Positions 9,978 to 19,862 are shown, counted from the stretch's first letter. The stretch: 64,000 bases of DNA from Vibrio splendidus (GCF_001557875.1 NZ_LNRF01000003.1:361921-425920); one strand, 5' to 3'. A program made the numbers and translations. Notes: generated by a model from the letters alone, not told the origin.

Positions 9978-10943
9978 TCAACGGCTAATTATCGCTCGCT
10001 CGATCACAGACTGAGGCACTGTCACACCAAGCCCATGAGCAGCATCCAAATTCACAACCAATTGAGAACTCTGAGCGGTTTTGACACTCAGCTTGCCCGG
10101 CTTTTGTCCGTTCAGAATTGCCGCTACATAATCGGCGGTTTGCATCCCAACGTCGTAATAATCTAGGCCTAAACCAGCAATCGCTCCTTTCCCTACATAA
10201 GAAGTCGTTCCCGCAACCACAGGTGTGCCTGCATGGTTTGCCGCCTCAATAAGTCCTTCGATACCACTTGCAACCGTGTTGTCGGTGAGCGCATAGATAA
10301 CATCAGACTTCAGGGCAACCGATTCGGCTTTTTCTTCTACATCATCAATGGTAAGCGCTTTTTCGGTGTGAAGTGTATAACCGAAATCTCGGGTCGCCTT
10401 TCTCAATAACCCAACTAACGCAACGGCATTCGCTTCGGCAGGGTTATAAACCACACCGATTGAACTTGCCTTAGGAAGAAGCTCTTTAATAAGGGAAACG
10501 TGTTGGGAGATCGGCGATAAGTCTGAAAGGCCTGTGACATTTCGTCCCGGTTTTTCTAACTGTTTGACAAGCCTTGCGCCGATTGGATCGGTGACTGCGG
10601 TAAACACGATAGGTATCGATCGAGTCGCAGAGACTAAAGCTTGTGAAGTCGGGGTAGCAATGCCGACTAACACGTGGGGGTTTTCGCTGACTAACTCTCT
10701 GGCGATTTTTGCTGCCTGAGCGGGATTGCCATCAGCTATTTCATAAGAGAATTCTAGATTTTTACCCGGCTCGTAACCTTTGGCTCTCAATCCTTCAAGA
10801 AGCCCTTGACGTGTCGCATTCAAATCTGGATGGTCGACAACTTGTGAAACCGACACTTTGGCAACGTTCGCCATTACATTGCTAGTACATAGTAACAACA
10901 AACAGCTTAAAACCGCTGCCAATACCTTTCTTACAGAACTCAT
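9978..10943 (-). CDS. ABC transporter substrate-binding protein (ABC_sub_bind family), orphan
   Basis: Periplasmic binding protein of the family that includes the tryptophan/tyrosine binder TrpX. It has a clear signal peptide (MSSVRKVLAAVLSCLLLLC, then TSNVMA before NVAKVSV) and two Rossmann-like lobes. Typical stretches include PHVLVGIATPTSQALVSATR, IPIVFTAVTDPIGARLV and GVVYNPAEANAVAL. The start is set at the ATG at 10943, which has GGGAG 6-7 bases upstream. A longer reading from a TTG at 10961 has no ribosome binding site. No permease or ATPase gene is adjacent, so its partners or ligand cannot be read from context. Confidence 0.88.
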   Translation of the reverse strand: MSSVRKVLAAVLSCLLLLCTSNVMANVAKVSVSQVVDHPDLNATRQGLLEGLRAKGYEPGKNLEFSYEIADGNPAQAAKIARELVSENPHVLVGIATPTSQALVSATRSIPIVFTAVTDPIGARLVKQLEKPGRNVTGLSDLSPISQHVSLIKELLPKASSIGVVYNPAEANAVALVGLLRKATRDFGYTLHTEKALTIDDVEEKAESVALKSDVIYALTDNTVASGIEGLIEAANHAGTPVVAGTTSYVGKGAIAGLGLDYYDVGMQTADYVAAILNGQKPGKLSVKTAQSSQLVVNLDAAHGLGVTVPQSVIERAIISR

Positions 10944-11248
10944 TATCACTCCCTGAATCAAGCTCTACTCGTTATTACTCGCTCAAAGAGAACAACATCA
11001 AAATCACTATTGACATTATTACCAGTAACCATTGATAACTTGAAGCGATATTTAACAAAAACACAACAAGGCTCGAATTGTGTGATAAAAAGCGAGGTTG
11101 GTTATTTGAATGGTAAGAGACAGGTTGAATATCGAATAAACAAAATGAATAAAAGGCAAGCGAAGTCAATAACAAAGAGGAGCAAAGCTGAGAACAAGCC
11201 ACCAATGTTGAATAGTTGTTCTCAGATAAGAGGGGGAATTGAGATTTT
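10944..11248. other. Intergenic region between the orphan binding protein and yfbV
   Basis: This 305-bp AT-rich gap lies between two minus-strand genes. Two overlapping small ORFs on opposite strands exist, but neither has a convincing ribosome binding site or recognisable family. I see no strong terminator. Confidence 0.4.
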
Positions 11249-11701
11249 TTAGAACCAACGTTCCATTGAAGACTTATCTAACTGGCGAAATGCACGATTC
11301 AAAATAATCGCCAATTCTTTGTAACGAGGACGCGACTTCATAGGCTCTAACGCAAACCCTGTTTCAGTAATTTTCTCATGCAATTCGCGATACCACGAGA
11401 CTAATGCAGGAGGAAGTTGTGTATTTGAGCGATTGCCCAACCACCACATACCTTGAAGCGGCAAACTGATTGCAAACAAAGCCATAACCACAGCTTGTGG
11501 CATCGCTTGGTAATTATTAAAGACCATTTGTGTGAGAACACTAATTGCAGCTATCGCGGGCATAACTTTTACACCAAAACGCGTCGCTTTAATAATGCGC
11601 TGTTCAGGGAAGATCGCGTTTAACTCTTTTCGGACGGGCCAGAGATCCATGTACTTTTGGCCATCTTTTAAACTACTAGCTAAACCAACTCTATTGCTCA
11701 T
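11249..11701 (-). CDS. yfbV: UPF0208/DUF412 membrane protein YfbV
   Basis: The 150-residue protein matches YfbV in length and pattern. It has a conserved N-terminus ([20 protein letters not shown]), two membrane helices (about residues 43-60 and 68-88), and a soluble C-terminus with [20 protein letters not shown]. In E. coli YfbV helps confine the Ter macrodomain of the chromosome, although its molecular role is not settled. As in enterobacteria and other vibrios it is divergent from ackA-pta, which supports the assignment. Confidence 0.92.
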   Translation of the reverse strand: MSNRVGLASSLKDGQKYMDLWPVRKELNAIFPEQRIIKATRFGVKVMPAIAAISVLTQMVFNNYQAMPQAVVMALFAISLPLQGMWWLGNRSNTQLPPALVSWYRELHEKITETGFALEPMKSRPRYKELAIILNRAFRQLDKSSMERWF

Positions 11702-12042
11702 ATGAGTCTCCCATTAAAAAAAAGTTGAAACCATCAACTAAAAACACAAAAATTTGACGAAAAATAATATTCTTTCAAATTTTTTTGTTATATTTGCACA
11801 ATATCGCTATTATTTGCAGACCTCAATCTCATTGTTGCCCTTATTTACAATTTAAGCAACTTTGAGAAGACTTCTGCAAGGAATGCACAAGCCTCTTTTT
11901 GATAAAGGGTGCTTTCACTTTATACGGAAATTAACGTTTTTTTGACCAAGGTTAGTACGCAAGCCTATGTGCTTCGACTATTCTTGAGATTAATTTTCAT
12001 CCTTAACTGATTTCGATCAGAAAAATAAACAGGTAGTCATTA
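11702..12042. promoter_or_regulatory. yfbV/ackA divergent promoter region
   Basis: This 341-bp, very AT-rich region separates yfbV and ackA and must hold both promoters. I see no clear individual regulator site, ORF or RNA gene. Confidence 0.4.
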
Positions 12043-13239
12043 ATGTCTAAGCTAGTTTTAGTTTTAAACTGTGGTAGTTCTTCTCTTAAATTCGCTGTTG
12101 TTGATGCAGAAACAGGTGCTGAGCACCTAACTGGTCTTGCTGAGTGTCTTGGTCTTCCAGAAGCTCGTATGAAGTGGAAACTTGATGGTAAGCATGAAGC
12201 ACAACTAGGCGCGGGCGCAGCTCACGTAGAAGCACTATCTTTCATGGTAGAAACTATTCTTGCTTCTAAGCCTGAGCTTAAAGCTAACCTTGGCGCTATC
12301 GGTCACCGTATCGTACACGGTGGCGAGCAGTTCACTTCTTCTGCACTTATCACAGATGAAGTTCTTAAGGGTATTCAAGACGCTGCGACTTTCGCACCTC
12401 TTCACAACCCAGCTCACCTTATCGGTATCGAAGCGGCTCAACAGAACTTCCCTGGTCTACAAAACGTTGCTGTATTTGACACTGCGTTCCACCAAACAAT
12501 GCCTTCTGAGTCTTACCTATACGCTCTACCGTACAACCTGTACAAAGAGCACGGCATCCGTCGTTACGGCATGCACGGTACTTCTCACCTATTCATCACT
12601 CGTGAAGTTGCAGGCCTACTAAACAAGCCAGTTGAAGAAGTTAACATCATCAACTGTCACCTAGGTAACGGCGCTTCTGTATGTGCTATCAAGAACGGTC
12701 AATCTGTAGATACTTCTATGGGTCTTACTCCTCTTGAAGGTCTTGTAATGGGTACTCGTTGTGGTGACCTAGATCCTGCGATCATCTTCCACCTACACGA
12801 CGCTCTTGGTTACTCTGTTGAAGAAATCAACAACATGCTAACTAAAGAGTCTGGTCTAGCTGGTCTAACTGAAGTGACTTCTGACTGTCGTTTCGTTGAA
12901 GACAACTACGGTGAGAAAGAAGAAGCAACTCGTGCAATGGACGTATTCTGTCACCGTCTAGCTAAGTACGTTGCTGGTTACACTGCAACTCTAGAAGGTC
13001 GTCTAGACGCAATCACTTTCACTGGCGGCATCGGCGAGAACTCTGGCCCAATCCGTGAAATGGTTCTTAACCGCCTAGGCATCTTCGGTATCGAAGTTGA
13101 CGGTGAAGCTAACCTTAAAGCTCGTTTCGGCGGCGAAGGTACTATCACTACAGCTAACAGCCGTATCCCTGCAATGGTTATCTCTACTAACGAAGAGCTA
13201 GTAATTGCTGAAGACACTGCGAAACTAGCAGGTCTTTAA
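12043..13239 (+). CDS. ackA: Acetate kinase AckA
   Basis: Converts acetyl phosphate and ADP to acetate and ATP in the Pta-AckA overflow pathway. The acetyl phosphate pool can also phosphorylate response regulators. The 398-residue length is standard. It begins [17 protein letters not shown], the first acetokinase signature, and carries [21 protein letters not shown] and the ASKHA-fold stretch FTGGIGENS near residue 330. It is strongly enriched in codons typical of highly expressed Vibrio genes. pta follows 147 bp downstream, separated by two terminator-like hairpins. Confidence 0.98.
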   Translation: MSKLVLVLNCGSSSLKFAVVDAETGAEHLTGLAECLGLPEARMKWKLDGKHEAQLGAGAAHVEALSFMVETILASKPELKANLGAIGHRIVHGGEQFTSSALITDEVLKGIQDAATFAPLHNPAHLIGIEAAQQNFPGLQNVAVFDTAFHQTMPSESYLYALPYNLYKEHGIRRYGMHGTSHLFITREVAGLLNKPVEEVNIINCHLGNGASVCAIKNGQSVDTSMGLTPLEGLVMGTRCGDLDPAIIFHLHDALGYSVEEINNMLTKESGLAGLTEVTSDCRFVEDNYGEKEEATRAMDVFCHRLAKYVAGYTATLEGRLDAITFTGGIGENSGPIREMVLNRLGIFGIEVDGEANLKARFGGEGTITTANSRIPAMVISTNEELVIAEDTAKLAGL

Positions 13240-13250
13240 TTGATTTTCCT

Positions 13251-13281
13251 GACTAGCTTCACTCGAAGCTAGTCAGTTTTT
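13251..13281 (+). terminator. Terminator-like hairpin just after ackA
   Basis: The perfect stem GACTAGCTTC / GAAGCTAGTC with loop ACTC is followed by AGTTTTTC. Confidence 0.75.
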
Positions 13282-13298
13282 CATATTAAGAAAATGGG

Positions 13299-13360
13299 GC
13301 TCAACTTCTATTCCTACCCCAATTTAAATATCGGTGGGAATAGCAGTTGAGCTTTTTTTA
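13299..13360 (+). terminator. Long second hairpin with T-run, 27 bp upstream of pta
   Basis: The outer stem GCTCAACT (13299-13306) pairs with AGTTGAGC (13345-13352). An inner stem CTATTCCTACC / GGTGGGAATAG has one G-U pair. A run of seven Ts follows directly. It looks like a strong intrinsic terminator or a processing/regulatory hairpin in the pta leader. Confidence 0.75.
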
Positions 13361-13386
13361 TTTCCAATAGTCAAAGGTGTTCGTCA

Positions 13387-15552
13387 ATGTCACGTACTAT
13401 TATGCTTATCCCTACAAGCGCTGGTGTTGGTCTTACTAGTGTTAGCATGGGTGTTCTTCGCGCTATGGAGCGTAAAGGCGTAAGTGTTTCTTTCTATAAG
13501 CCAATCGCTCAACCTCGTAGCGGTGGTAACCAACCAGATCTAACGTCTACTATCATCAGCGCAAACAGCGACATTAAGATTGGTGAGCCAATCGCAATGA
13601 CTAAAGCTGAAGCTTTGATCGGTAGCGAGAAAATGGACGTACTTCTTGAGTCTGTTGTTGAGCAATACAACAAAATCAACAAAGACGCAGAAGTAACGCT
13701 AATCGAAGGCCTAGTACCTACTCGTAAGCACCCATTTGCAAACCAAGTAAATGCGGAAATCGCAAAAACACTTGGTGCGGAGATCGTATTCGTTGCGACT
13801 CCTGGTACTGACAACCCTACGCAACTTAAAGAGCGTATCGAAGTAGCATGTTCTAACTTCGGCGGTACTAAGAACAAGAACATTAAAGGTGTAATCATCA
13901 ACAAGCTTAACGCTCCTGTTGATGAAGCTGGCCGTACTCGCCCTGACCTATCTGAAATCTTTGACGATGCAGACACAGCTCAGCAAGCGAACCTTGAAGT
14001 AATGCAAATCTTCAACTCAAGTCCTATCCGTGTTCTTGGTTGTGTGCCATGGAGCATCGACCTAATCGCAACTCGTGCGATTGATATGGCTAAGCACCTT
14101 AATGCTGAAATCGTTAACGAAGGTGAGATTGCTACTCGTCGTATTAAGAGCATCACTTTCTGTGCACGTTCTCTACCGCACATGATTGAGCACTTCAAAC
14201 CAGGTTCACTGCTAGTAACTTCTGCAGACCGTCCTGACGTTATCGTTGCTGCGGCTCTTGCTGCGAAAAACGGTGTTGAGATTGGCGCAATCCTACTTAC
14301 TGGCGGTTACGACATTCCAGAAAGCATTGCTAACCTTTGTGCACCAGCATTCGCTTCAGGTCTACCTATCTTCAAAGCTCAAGGTAACACTTGGCAGACG
14401 TCTCTTAACCTACAGAGCTTCAACCTAGAAGTTCCTGCAGACGATAAAGAGCGTATTGAGTTCGTTAACGATCACGTTGCAAGCCACATTGATGGCCCTT
14501 GGATTGATTCTCTATCTGAAGGTACTCAAGGTATCCGTCGTCTTAGCCCACCAGCATTCCGTTACCAACTAACTGAATTTGCTCGTAAAGCAGCTAAGCG
14601 TATCGTTCTTCCTGAAGGTGATGAGCCACGTACAGTTAAAGCTGCGGCTATCTGTGCTGAGCGCGGTATCGCAACGTGTGTACTTCTAGGTAACCCTGAA
14701 GAAATCCGTCGCGTTGCTGCACAGCAAGGTGTTGAGCTTGGCGCTGGCGTTGAGATCATCGATTCTGCATCAGTTCGCGAAAACTACGTAGCTCGTCTAG
14801 TAGAACTTCGTGGCGCTAAAGGTATGACTGAAGTTGTAGCTCGTGAGAAGCTAGAAGATTCTGTATTCCTAGGTACTATGATGCTTGAAGCTGGCGAAGT
14901 TGACGGCCTAGTTTCTGGTGCTGTTCACACAACGGCGAACACAATCGTTCCTCCGTTCCAGATCATCAAGACTGCTCCTGATGCTTCTATCGTATCTTCA
15001 ATCTTCTTCATGCTTCTGCCTGATCAAGTGCTTGTATACGGTGACTGTGCGATCAACCCAGATCCAACAGCTGAACAGCTTGCTGAAATCGCTATCCAAT
15101 CTGCAGACTCTGCTGCGGCATTCGGTATCGACCCACGCGTTGCTATGATCTCTTACTCTACAGGTGAATCTGGTAAGGGTGCAGACGTAGATAAAGTACG
15201 TGAAGCAACGAAGCTTGCTCAAGAGAAACGTCCTGATCTAGTGATCGACGGCCCTCTACAGTACGACGCAGCAATCATGGAAAACGTAGCCGCTTCTAAA
15301 GCGCCTAACTCTCCAGTTGCAGGTAAAGCGACAGTATTCGTATTCCCAGACCTAAACACGGGTAACACGACTTACAAAGCTGTACAGCGTTCAGCAGACC
15401 TAGTGTCTATCGGTCCAATGCTTCAAGGTATGCGCAAGCCAGTAAATGACTTGTCTCGTGGCGCTCTAGTAGACGACATCGTTTACACAGTAGCTCTAAC
15501 GGCTATCCAAGCAGACCAAGCAGCTCAAGCTGAAGAAAAAGTAATTAACTAA
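13387..15552 (+). CDS. pta: Phosphate acetyltransferase Pta
   Basis: Interconverts acetyl-CoA and acetyl phosphate. It is the long, 721-residue form. The N-terminal P-loop-like domain starts [22 protein letters not shown], a DRTGG domain occupies about residues 215-330, and the catalytic PTA_PTB domain fills residues 390-710 ([37 protein letters not shown]). It starts at an ATG with AAGGTG about 7 bases upstream. A strong terminator follows. Codon use suggests high expression, as for ackA. The two hairpins upstream raise the question whether pta relies on read-through or its own promoter. Confidence 0.98.
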   Translation: MSRTIMLIPTSAGVGLTSVSMGVLRAMERKGVSVSFYKPIAQPRSGGNQPDLTSTIISANSDIKIGEPIAMTKAEALIGSEKMDVLLESVVEQYNKINKDAEVTLIEGLVPTRKHPFANQVNAEIAKTLGAEIVFVATPGTDNPTQLKERIEVACSNFGGTKNKNIKGVIINKLNAPVDEAGRTRPDLSEIFDDADTAQQANLEVMQIFNSSPIRVLGCVPWSIDLIATRAIDMAKHLNAEIVNEGEIATRRIKSITFCARSLPHMIEHFKPGSLLVTSADRPDVIVAAALAAKNGVEIGAILLTGGYDIPESIANLCAPAFASGLPIFKAQGNTWQTSLNLQSFNLEVPADDKERIEFVNDHVASHIDGPWIDSLSEGTQGIRRLSPPAFRYQLTEFARKAAKRIVLPEGDEPRTVKAAAICAERGIATCVLLGNPEEIRRVAAQQGVELGAGVEIIDSASVRENYVARLVELRGAKGMTEVVAREKLEDSVFLGTMMLEAGEVDGLVSGAVHTTANTIVPPFQIIKTAPDASIVSSIFFMLLPDQVLVYGDCAINPDPTAEQLAEIAIQSADSAAAFGIDPRVAMISYSTGESGKGADVDKVREATKLAQEKRPDLVIDGPLQYDAAIMENVAASKAPNSPVAGKATVFVFPDLNTGNTTYKAVQRSADLVSIGPMLQGMRKPVNDLSRGALVDDIVYTVALTAIQADQAAQAEEKVIN

Positions 15553-15571
15553 TTTTTCTTTTGTAGAAAGC

Positions 15572-15603
15572 AAAAACCCTAGATTTTTATCTAGGGTTTT
15601 TTA
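15572..15603 (+). terminator. Rho-independent terminator of pta
   Basis: The stem AAAACCCTAGA / TCTAGGGTTTT with an AT loop is followed by Ts. Confidence 0.85.
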
Positions 15604-15653
15604 TGTCTGACAGATATGTTTTTTTGATTTACGACGGTTGGGTCACTGGGAAG

Positions 15654-16601
15654 TTAGCCCAAGTTTTCTCGACCGTGCGGTGATTCAAGATCTAACTCTG
15701 GCCCTTTGGGTACAATTTGAGTCGGATTGATACCGGTGTGGCTGTAGTAGTAGTGACGCTTGATATGGTAGAAATCGGTCGTCTCTTTAATTCCCTCTAC
15801 TTGGTACAACTCTTTTAAGTAACCTTGAATATGTGGGTAGTCAGCAATTCGCTGCTTATTACACTTAAAGTGCCCAACATAAACCGCATCAAATCGAACC
15901 AGAGTGGTAAACAAGCGCCAATCCGCTTCTGTAATCTCATTACCCGCCAAATAACGGTGTTCACTAAGATGGGCATCCACTTTGTCTAACGCCTCAAATA
16001 ACGCGTCATACGCTTCTTCATACGCTTCTTGTGTCGTTGCAAAGCCGGTTCGGTATACGCCGTTGTTAATATTCGGGTAGATATAATCATTCCATTGATC
16101 GATCTTGTTCGCTAATTCCCAAGGGTAGTAATCATCGGTGTTACCTGTTAGCTCGTTAAATTCTGAGTTAAACATACGGATAATCTCAGACGACTCATTG
16201 CTAACAATTGTGCTGGCTTTCTTATCCCACAACACTGGCACCGTTACTCTTCCCGAGTAATCCGGTTTGGCTTGAGTATAGATTTGATGCATACGGATAT
16301 GACCGAACAGGGGTTCAGGCAACCCCATTTGCCAACCTTCACTCATCATGTCTGGGCAAACAACCGTCACGTCAATGTGATCGGTTAGGTCTTTGAGTTC
16401 GCGGAAGATAAGGGTTCGGTGCGCCCAAGGACAAGCCAGTGATACGTATAGGTGATAACGGCCGCTTTCCGGCTCAAACTGCGCGCCCGGTTTGTTCTCT
16501 ATCCAGTGGCGAAAGCCCGCATCTTCACGAACGAACTTACCACCACTTTCTTTGGTGTCGTACCAAACATCATGCCAAACACCTTCAACTAACTTACCCA
16601 T
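15654..16601 (-). CDS. yqjG: Glutathionyl-hydroquinone reductase YqjG (Xi-class GST)
   Basis: Reduces glutathionyl-hydroquinones with glutathione. The 315-residue protein has the Xi-class motif SLACPWAHRTLIFRELKDL, with the catalytic Cys of CPWAHR near residue 57. It also has SGRVTVPVLWDKK, IVSNESSEIIRMFN and the C-terminal HYYYSHTGINPT stretch. I start it at the ATG at 16601 because MGKLVEGVWHDVWYDTKESG aligns with E. coli YqjG and AGAGG lies about 7 bases upstream. A longer in-frame start 13 codons earlier lacks family support. It stands alone between pta (convergent) and the opp terminators. Confidence 0.93.
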   Translation of the reverse strand: MGKLVEGVWHDVWYDTKESGGKFVREDAGFRHWIENKPGAQFEPESGRYHLYVSLACPWAHRTLIFRELKDLTDHIDVTVVCPDMMSEGWQMGLPEPLFGHIRMHQIYTQAKPDYSGRVTVPVLWDKKASTIVSNESSEIIRMFNSEFNELTGNTDDYYPWELANKIDQWNDYIYPNINNGVYRTGFATTQEAYEEAYDALFEALDKVDAHLSEHRYLAGNEITEADWRLFTTLVRFDAVYVGHFKCNKQRIADYPHIQGYLKELYQVEGIKETTDFYHIKRHYYYSHTGINPTQIVPKGPELDLESPHGRENLG

Positions 16602-16796
16602 ATCCAAACCTCTGTCATCCAAAATTTTTATACCAGTCACAGTAAGTAAATGTTCAGAAATAGCGCAGAGAAAAGGCTTGAGAACAAGGAAGAATTTTTC
16701 TGTTAGTAGTTATTCTACAATCAAAAATTCTAACGCCGTTATCGAGCGTTTTAACAAGCTAGGATGAGCAGTTATTTACTACGATTGGTATTAGTA

Positions 16797-16836
16797 TAAA
16801 AAAAACCAACTTTTTCAAAACTAGAAGAAGTTGGCT
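16797..16836 (-). terminator. Second terminator-like hairpin downstream of opp
   Basis: Read on the minus strand, CCAACTT pairs with AAGTTGG and is followed by eight Ts. It lies about 50 bp beyond the first opp terminator and may act as a backup. Confidence 0.6.
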
Positions 16837-16887
16837 TAGTTGTTCAAATTATTTGAAGAAGGTTATTTAATATAAATCTTCAGATAC

Positions 16888-16922
16888 AAAAAAAGCGCGA
16901 CTCTAAAAACTAGTCGCGCTTA
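16888..16922 (-). terminator. Rho-independent terminator of oppABCDF / 3' end of OppZ
   Basis: On the minus strand, AGCGCGACT pairs with AGTCGCGCT across an AT-rich loop and is followed by TTTTTTTG. Confidence 0.9.
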
Positions 16923-16957
16923 AGCCTGTCACAGGCTGAACCGTTTTAAATAGGCTC
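16888..16957 (-). ncRNA. oppZ: OppZ-like 3' UTR-derived small RNA of the opp operon
   Basis: V. cholerae OppZ is released by RNase E from the oppABCDF 3' UTR and represses oppBCDF by pairing near oppB. This stretch holds the same position, from the oppF stop codon to a strong terminator (16888-16922). It contains UUCAGCCUGUGACA (complement of 16927-16940). That segment pairs 13 of 14 bases with UGUCACAGACUGAA in the oppB leader (complement of 20804-20817), just upstream of the oppB ribosome binding site. Position and pairing are seen here, the mechanism comes from V. cholerae, and the exact 5' end is inferred. Confidence 0.75.
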
Positions 16958-17943
16958 TAGACTTGTACGTGCAAGCAAGATACTGCGTGAACGTCATCGC
17001 CTTGAATCGTTGGTTTCGTTTGCGCACAAGCCTCTGTCGCTTGCGGGCAACGAGTACGGAACACACAACCTGATGGTGGATTGATTGGCGACGGTAAATC
17101 ACCTTCCAGCATCTGAATCGTTTTGCTGCGCTCTAAGCGAGGGTCAGGAATAGGGACAGCAGACATCAACGCTTTGGTGTATGGGTGCTTAGGATCAGAA
17201 AACAGTGCATCTGATTCACCAAGTTCAACCGCGTTACCTAAATACATCACCAGTACACGGTCAGAGATGTGTTTAACTACTGACAAATCGTGCGCGATGA
17301 ATACCAAAGACAAGCCTAGCTCTTTCTGTAGTTCTTTCAGAAGGTTAACTACTTGAGCTTGGATAGATACATCCAGTGCAGAAACCGGCTCATCACAGAT
17401 GATCATCTTAGGTTTCAAGATAAGAGCTCGTGCAATACCAATACGTTGACACTGACCACCAGAGAATTCATGCGGGTAACGGTTGATTACGTTTGGCAGT
17501 AGACCAACCTTTGCCATCATCTCTTTAACTCTGTCCTTTACTTCTTGTTTAGAAAGTTCAGGGTAGAAAGTCTCTAGAGGCTCAGCAATGATGTCACCTA
17601 CAGACATACGCGGGTTAAGCGATGCTAGCGGGTCTTGGAAGATCATCTGAATCTCTTTACGAGTCTCACGACGCTTCACTTCCTGCATCTTAGTTAGGTC
17701 TTGACCTAACCACATCACTTGACCTTCAGTCGCTTCAACCAAGCCGATAATCGCGCGTGCAAAAGTCGACTTACCACAACCAGACTCACCTACTACACCG
17801 AGCGTTTCGCCTTCGTAAAGGTGAACATCAACACCATCAACCGCTTTAAGGTTTGATGGTTTTGCCCAAGGCCAAGCAGATTTAGCCGCAATGCTAAAGT
17901 GAACTTTCAGGTCTTTAATATCTAATAGTAATTCTTTACTCAT
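16957..17943 (-). CDS. oppF: Oligopeptide ABC transporter ATP-binding protein OppF
   Basis: One of two ATPases that power oligopeptide import through OppBC. The 328-residue protein has Walker A GESGCGKS, the signature LSGGQ-equivalent FSGGQCQRIGIARAL, Walker B MIICDEP, and the C-terminal oligopeptide/dipeptide extension with cysteines (PPSGCVFRTRCPQAT). The start is the ATG at 17943, which overlaps the oppD stop in an ATGA arrangement and so suggests translational coupling. A longer reading 10 codons upstream would run into oppD. It is the last gene of the operon, and the OppZ-like RNA follows it. Confidence 0.96.
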   Translation of the reverse strand: MSKELLLDIKDLKVHFSIAAKSAWPWAKPSNLKAVDGVDVHLYEGETLGVVGESGCGKSTFARAIIGLVEATEGQVMWLGQDLTKMQEVKRRETRKEIQMIFQDPLASLNPRMSVGDIIAEPLETFYPELSKQEVKDRVKEMMAKVGLLPNVINRYPHEFSGGQCQRIGIARALILKPKMIICDEPVSALDVSIQAQVVNLLKELQKELGLSLVFIAHDLSVVKHISDRVLVMYLGNAVELGESDALFSDPKHPYTKALMSAVPIPDPRLERSKTIQMLEGDLPSPINPPSGCVFRTRCPQATEACAQTKPTIQGDDVHAVSCLHVQV

Positions 17944-18911
17944 TTTGTCCAAGTCTCCCAGTCTGAAAAACAAGCACGCTGACGGTCTTTAGCAAATGGC
18001 TGCAAAATCGGTGCTTCTTGCTTACAACGGTCCATTACACGGTGACAACGGTCTTGGTAAGGACAACCTGTTGGTAGGCGAAGTAAGTTAGGTGGGTTAC
18101 CTGGAATCGTCGGCAGAATTTCACCTTCGGTATCCAAACGAGGAATCGCTTTAAGCAGACCTTCCGCATATGGGTGGCTTGGCTCGTAGAAGATTTCATC
18201 AACCGTCCCGTATTCCATTGTACGACCCGCGTACATCACAAGTACTTTGTCACATGAGCCAGCAACAACACCCAAGTCATGAGTGATCATGATGATTGCC
18301 GTATTGAACTCATCTTTAAGTTCGTTCAGCAATTCCATGATTTGCGCTTGAATGGTTACATCCAGTGCCGTTGTTGGTTCATCAGCGATAAGCAATTTAG
18401 GACGACACAGTAGTGCCATTGCGATCATCACACGCTGACGCATACCGCCCGAAAACTCGTGCGGGTACATGGTAATACGTTTACGAGCTTCAGGGATTTT
18501 CACCGCTTCAAGCATGCGTACTGATTCTTCAAACGCTTCTGCTTTACCCATGCCTTTATGCAGCATAAGTACTTCCATCAACTGATCACTTACTTTCATG
18601 TAAGGGTTCAGTGAGGTCATCGGATCTTGGAAGATCATCGCGATCTGTTCAGCACGAACCTTGTTCAGCGCTTTTTCAGGCAGGTTGAGGATTTCATTGC
18701 CTTCAAACTTTGCACTGCCTGAGATGATGCCGTTCTTAGCCAGCAGTCCCATCAGTGCAAATACCGTTTGTGATTTACCTGAACCCGACTCACCAACAAT
18801 ACCCAGCGTTTCGCCTTGGTTAAGTGAGAAGTTCAAGTCGTTTACTGCGGTTACGATACCATCTTGCGTGGTAAATTCGACGCGCAGATCTTTGACATCT
18901 AATAAGCTCAT
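17940..18911 (-). CDS. oppD: Oligopeptide ABC transporter ATP-binding protein OppD
   Basis: Second ATPase of the Opp importer, 323 residues. It shows Walker A GESGSGKS, signature EFSGGMRQRVMIAMAL, Walker B LLIADEPTTALD, and the switch histidine in MITHDLG. The C-terminal oligo_HPY extension (PTGCPYQDRCHRVMDRC) carries the cysteines seen in this subfamily, where an iron-sulfur cluster has been described in some members. It lies 42 bp downstream of oppC and overlaps oppF by four bases. Confidence 0.96.
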   Translation of the reverse strand: MSLLDVKDLRVEFTTQDGIVTAVNDLNFSLNQGETLGIVGESGSGKSQTVFALMGLLAKNGIISGSAKFEGNEILNLPEKALNKVRAEQIAMIFQDPMTSLNPYMKVSDQLMEVLMLHKGMGKAEAFEESVRMLEAVKIPEARKRITMYPHEFSGGMRQRVMIAMALLCRPKLLIADEPTTALDVTIQAQIMELLNELKDEFNTAIIMITHDLGVVAGSCDKVLVMYAGRTMEYGTVDEIFYEPSHPYAEGLLKAIPRLDTEGEILPTIPGNPPNLLRLPTGCPYQDRCHRVMDRCKQEAPILQPFAKDRQRACFSDWETWTK

Positions 18912-18953
18912 TATTGCTTCCTTAATCTTTTATAGCTTTTAATTGCTATTTCG

Positions 18954-19862
18954 TTATCTGTCTTTTGGATCAAGCGCGTCGCGCAGACCATCACCTACGT
19001 AGTTAAAGCAGAACAGCGTAACTACCATGAATGCCGCAGGGAATGTTAATTGCCAGATTGCAACTTCCATTGTTTGCGAACCTTCTTGAAGCAATGCGCC
19101 CCAGCTTGTCATAGGCTCTTGAACACCAAGACCAAGGAAAGATAAGAATGATTCTGTAAGGATCATGCTTGGAATAAGCAGCGTAGAATAAACAGCTACG
19201 ATACCCAGTACGTTCGGTACGATGTGACGTGTAATGATCTTCCATTTACTTACACCACATACGTGTGCAGCCTCAATGAACTCTTTACTACGTAGGCTCA
19301 ACGTTTGACCACGTACAATACGCGCCATATCTAGCCAAGCAATCGCACCAATAGCAACAAAGATTAGGATGATGTTACGACCAAAGAACGTTACCAGAAC
19401 GATTACTAGGAACATGAATGGTACTGCGTACAAGATCTCTAGGATACGCATCATCACTCGGTCAGTGCGGCCGCCGATGAAACCTGAAGCTGCACCGTAA
19501 AGCGTACCAATCAGTACCGCTACAAATGCGCCCATCACACCAACCATCAATGAGATACGACCACCGATTAGAGTACGAACGTACAAGTCACGACCTAAGC
19601 TATCAGTACCAAACCAGTGATCCGCATTCGGACCAACGTGCATTGCGTACCAGTCAGTATCGTCATAAGTGTACTGAGCCAGCATCGGTAAGAAGATAAC
19701 TGCCAGTACCATAAGCGTAAGAATAAACAGGCTAACCATTGCTGCTTTGTTTCGCATGAAACGAATGCGCGCGTCCTGCCACAAACTACGACCTTCAATC
19801 TCTAAGCTCTCAGAGAACTTTTCGATCGCTTCTAAATTTTCTTTTTTCTTCAACATAACCAT
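18954..19862 (-). CDS. oppC: Oligopeptide ABC transporter permease OppC
   Basis: Inner-membrane permease subunit, 302 residues. It has the OppC-type N-terminal domain (EIEGRSLWQDARIRFMRNKAAM), about six membrane helices, and the EAA loop EFIEAAHVCGVSKWKIITRHIVPNVLG that contacts the ATPases. It ends GLRDALDPKDR, identical in style to E. coli OppC. Two in-frame ATGs lie two codons apart. The second (19856) has the better-spaced GGGA and agrees with the E. coli start, so the true N-terminus may be two residues shorter. It is 9 bp after oppB. Confidence 0.95.
   Translation of the reverse strand: MVMLKKKENLEAIEKFSESLEIEGRSLWQDARIRFMRNKAAMVSLFILTLMVLAVIFLPMLAQYTYDDTDWYAMHVGPNADHWFGTDSLGRDLYVRTLIGGRISLMVGVMGAFVAVLIGTLYGAASGFIGGRTDRVMMRILEILYAVPFMFLVIVLVTFFGRNIILIFVAIGAIAWLDMARIVRGQTLSLRSKEFIEAAHVCGVSKWKIITRHIVPNVLGIVAVYSTLLIPSMILTESFLSFLGLGVQEPMTSWGALLQEGSQTMEVAIWQLTFPAAFMVVTLFCFNYVGDGLRDALDPKDR

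Noticed and set aside
11010..11252. 80-residue ORF upstream of yfbV
   Set aside because: It overlaps the yfbV 3' end region, has no ribosome binding site, and shares the stretch with an opposite-strand ORF.
13509..13976. 155-residue ORF antisense to pta
   Set aside because: It is the mirror of a highly expressed, codon-biased gene, with no ribosome binding site and no recognisable domain.
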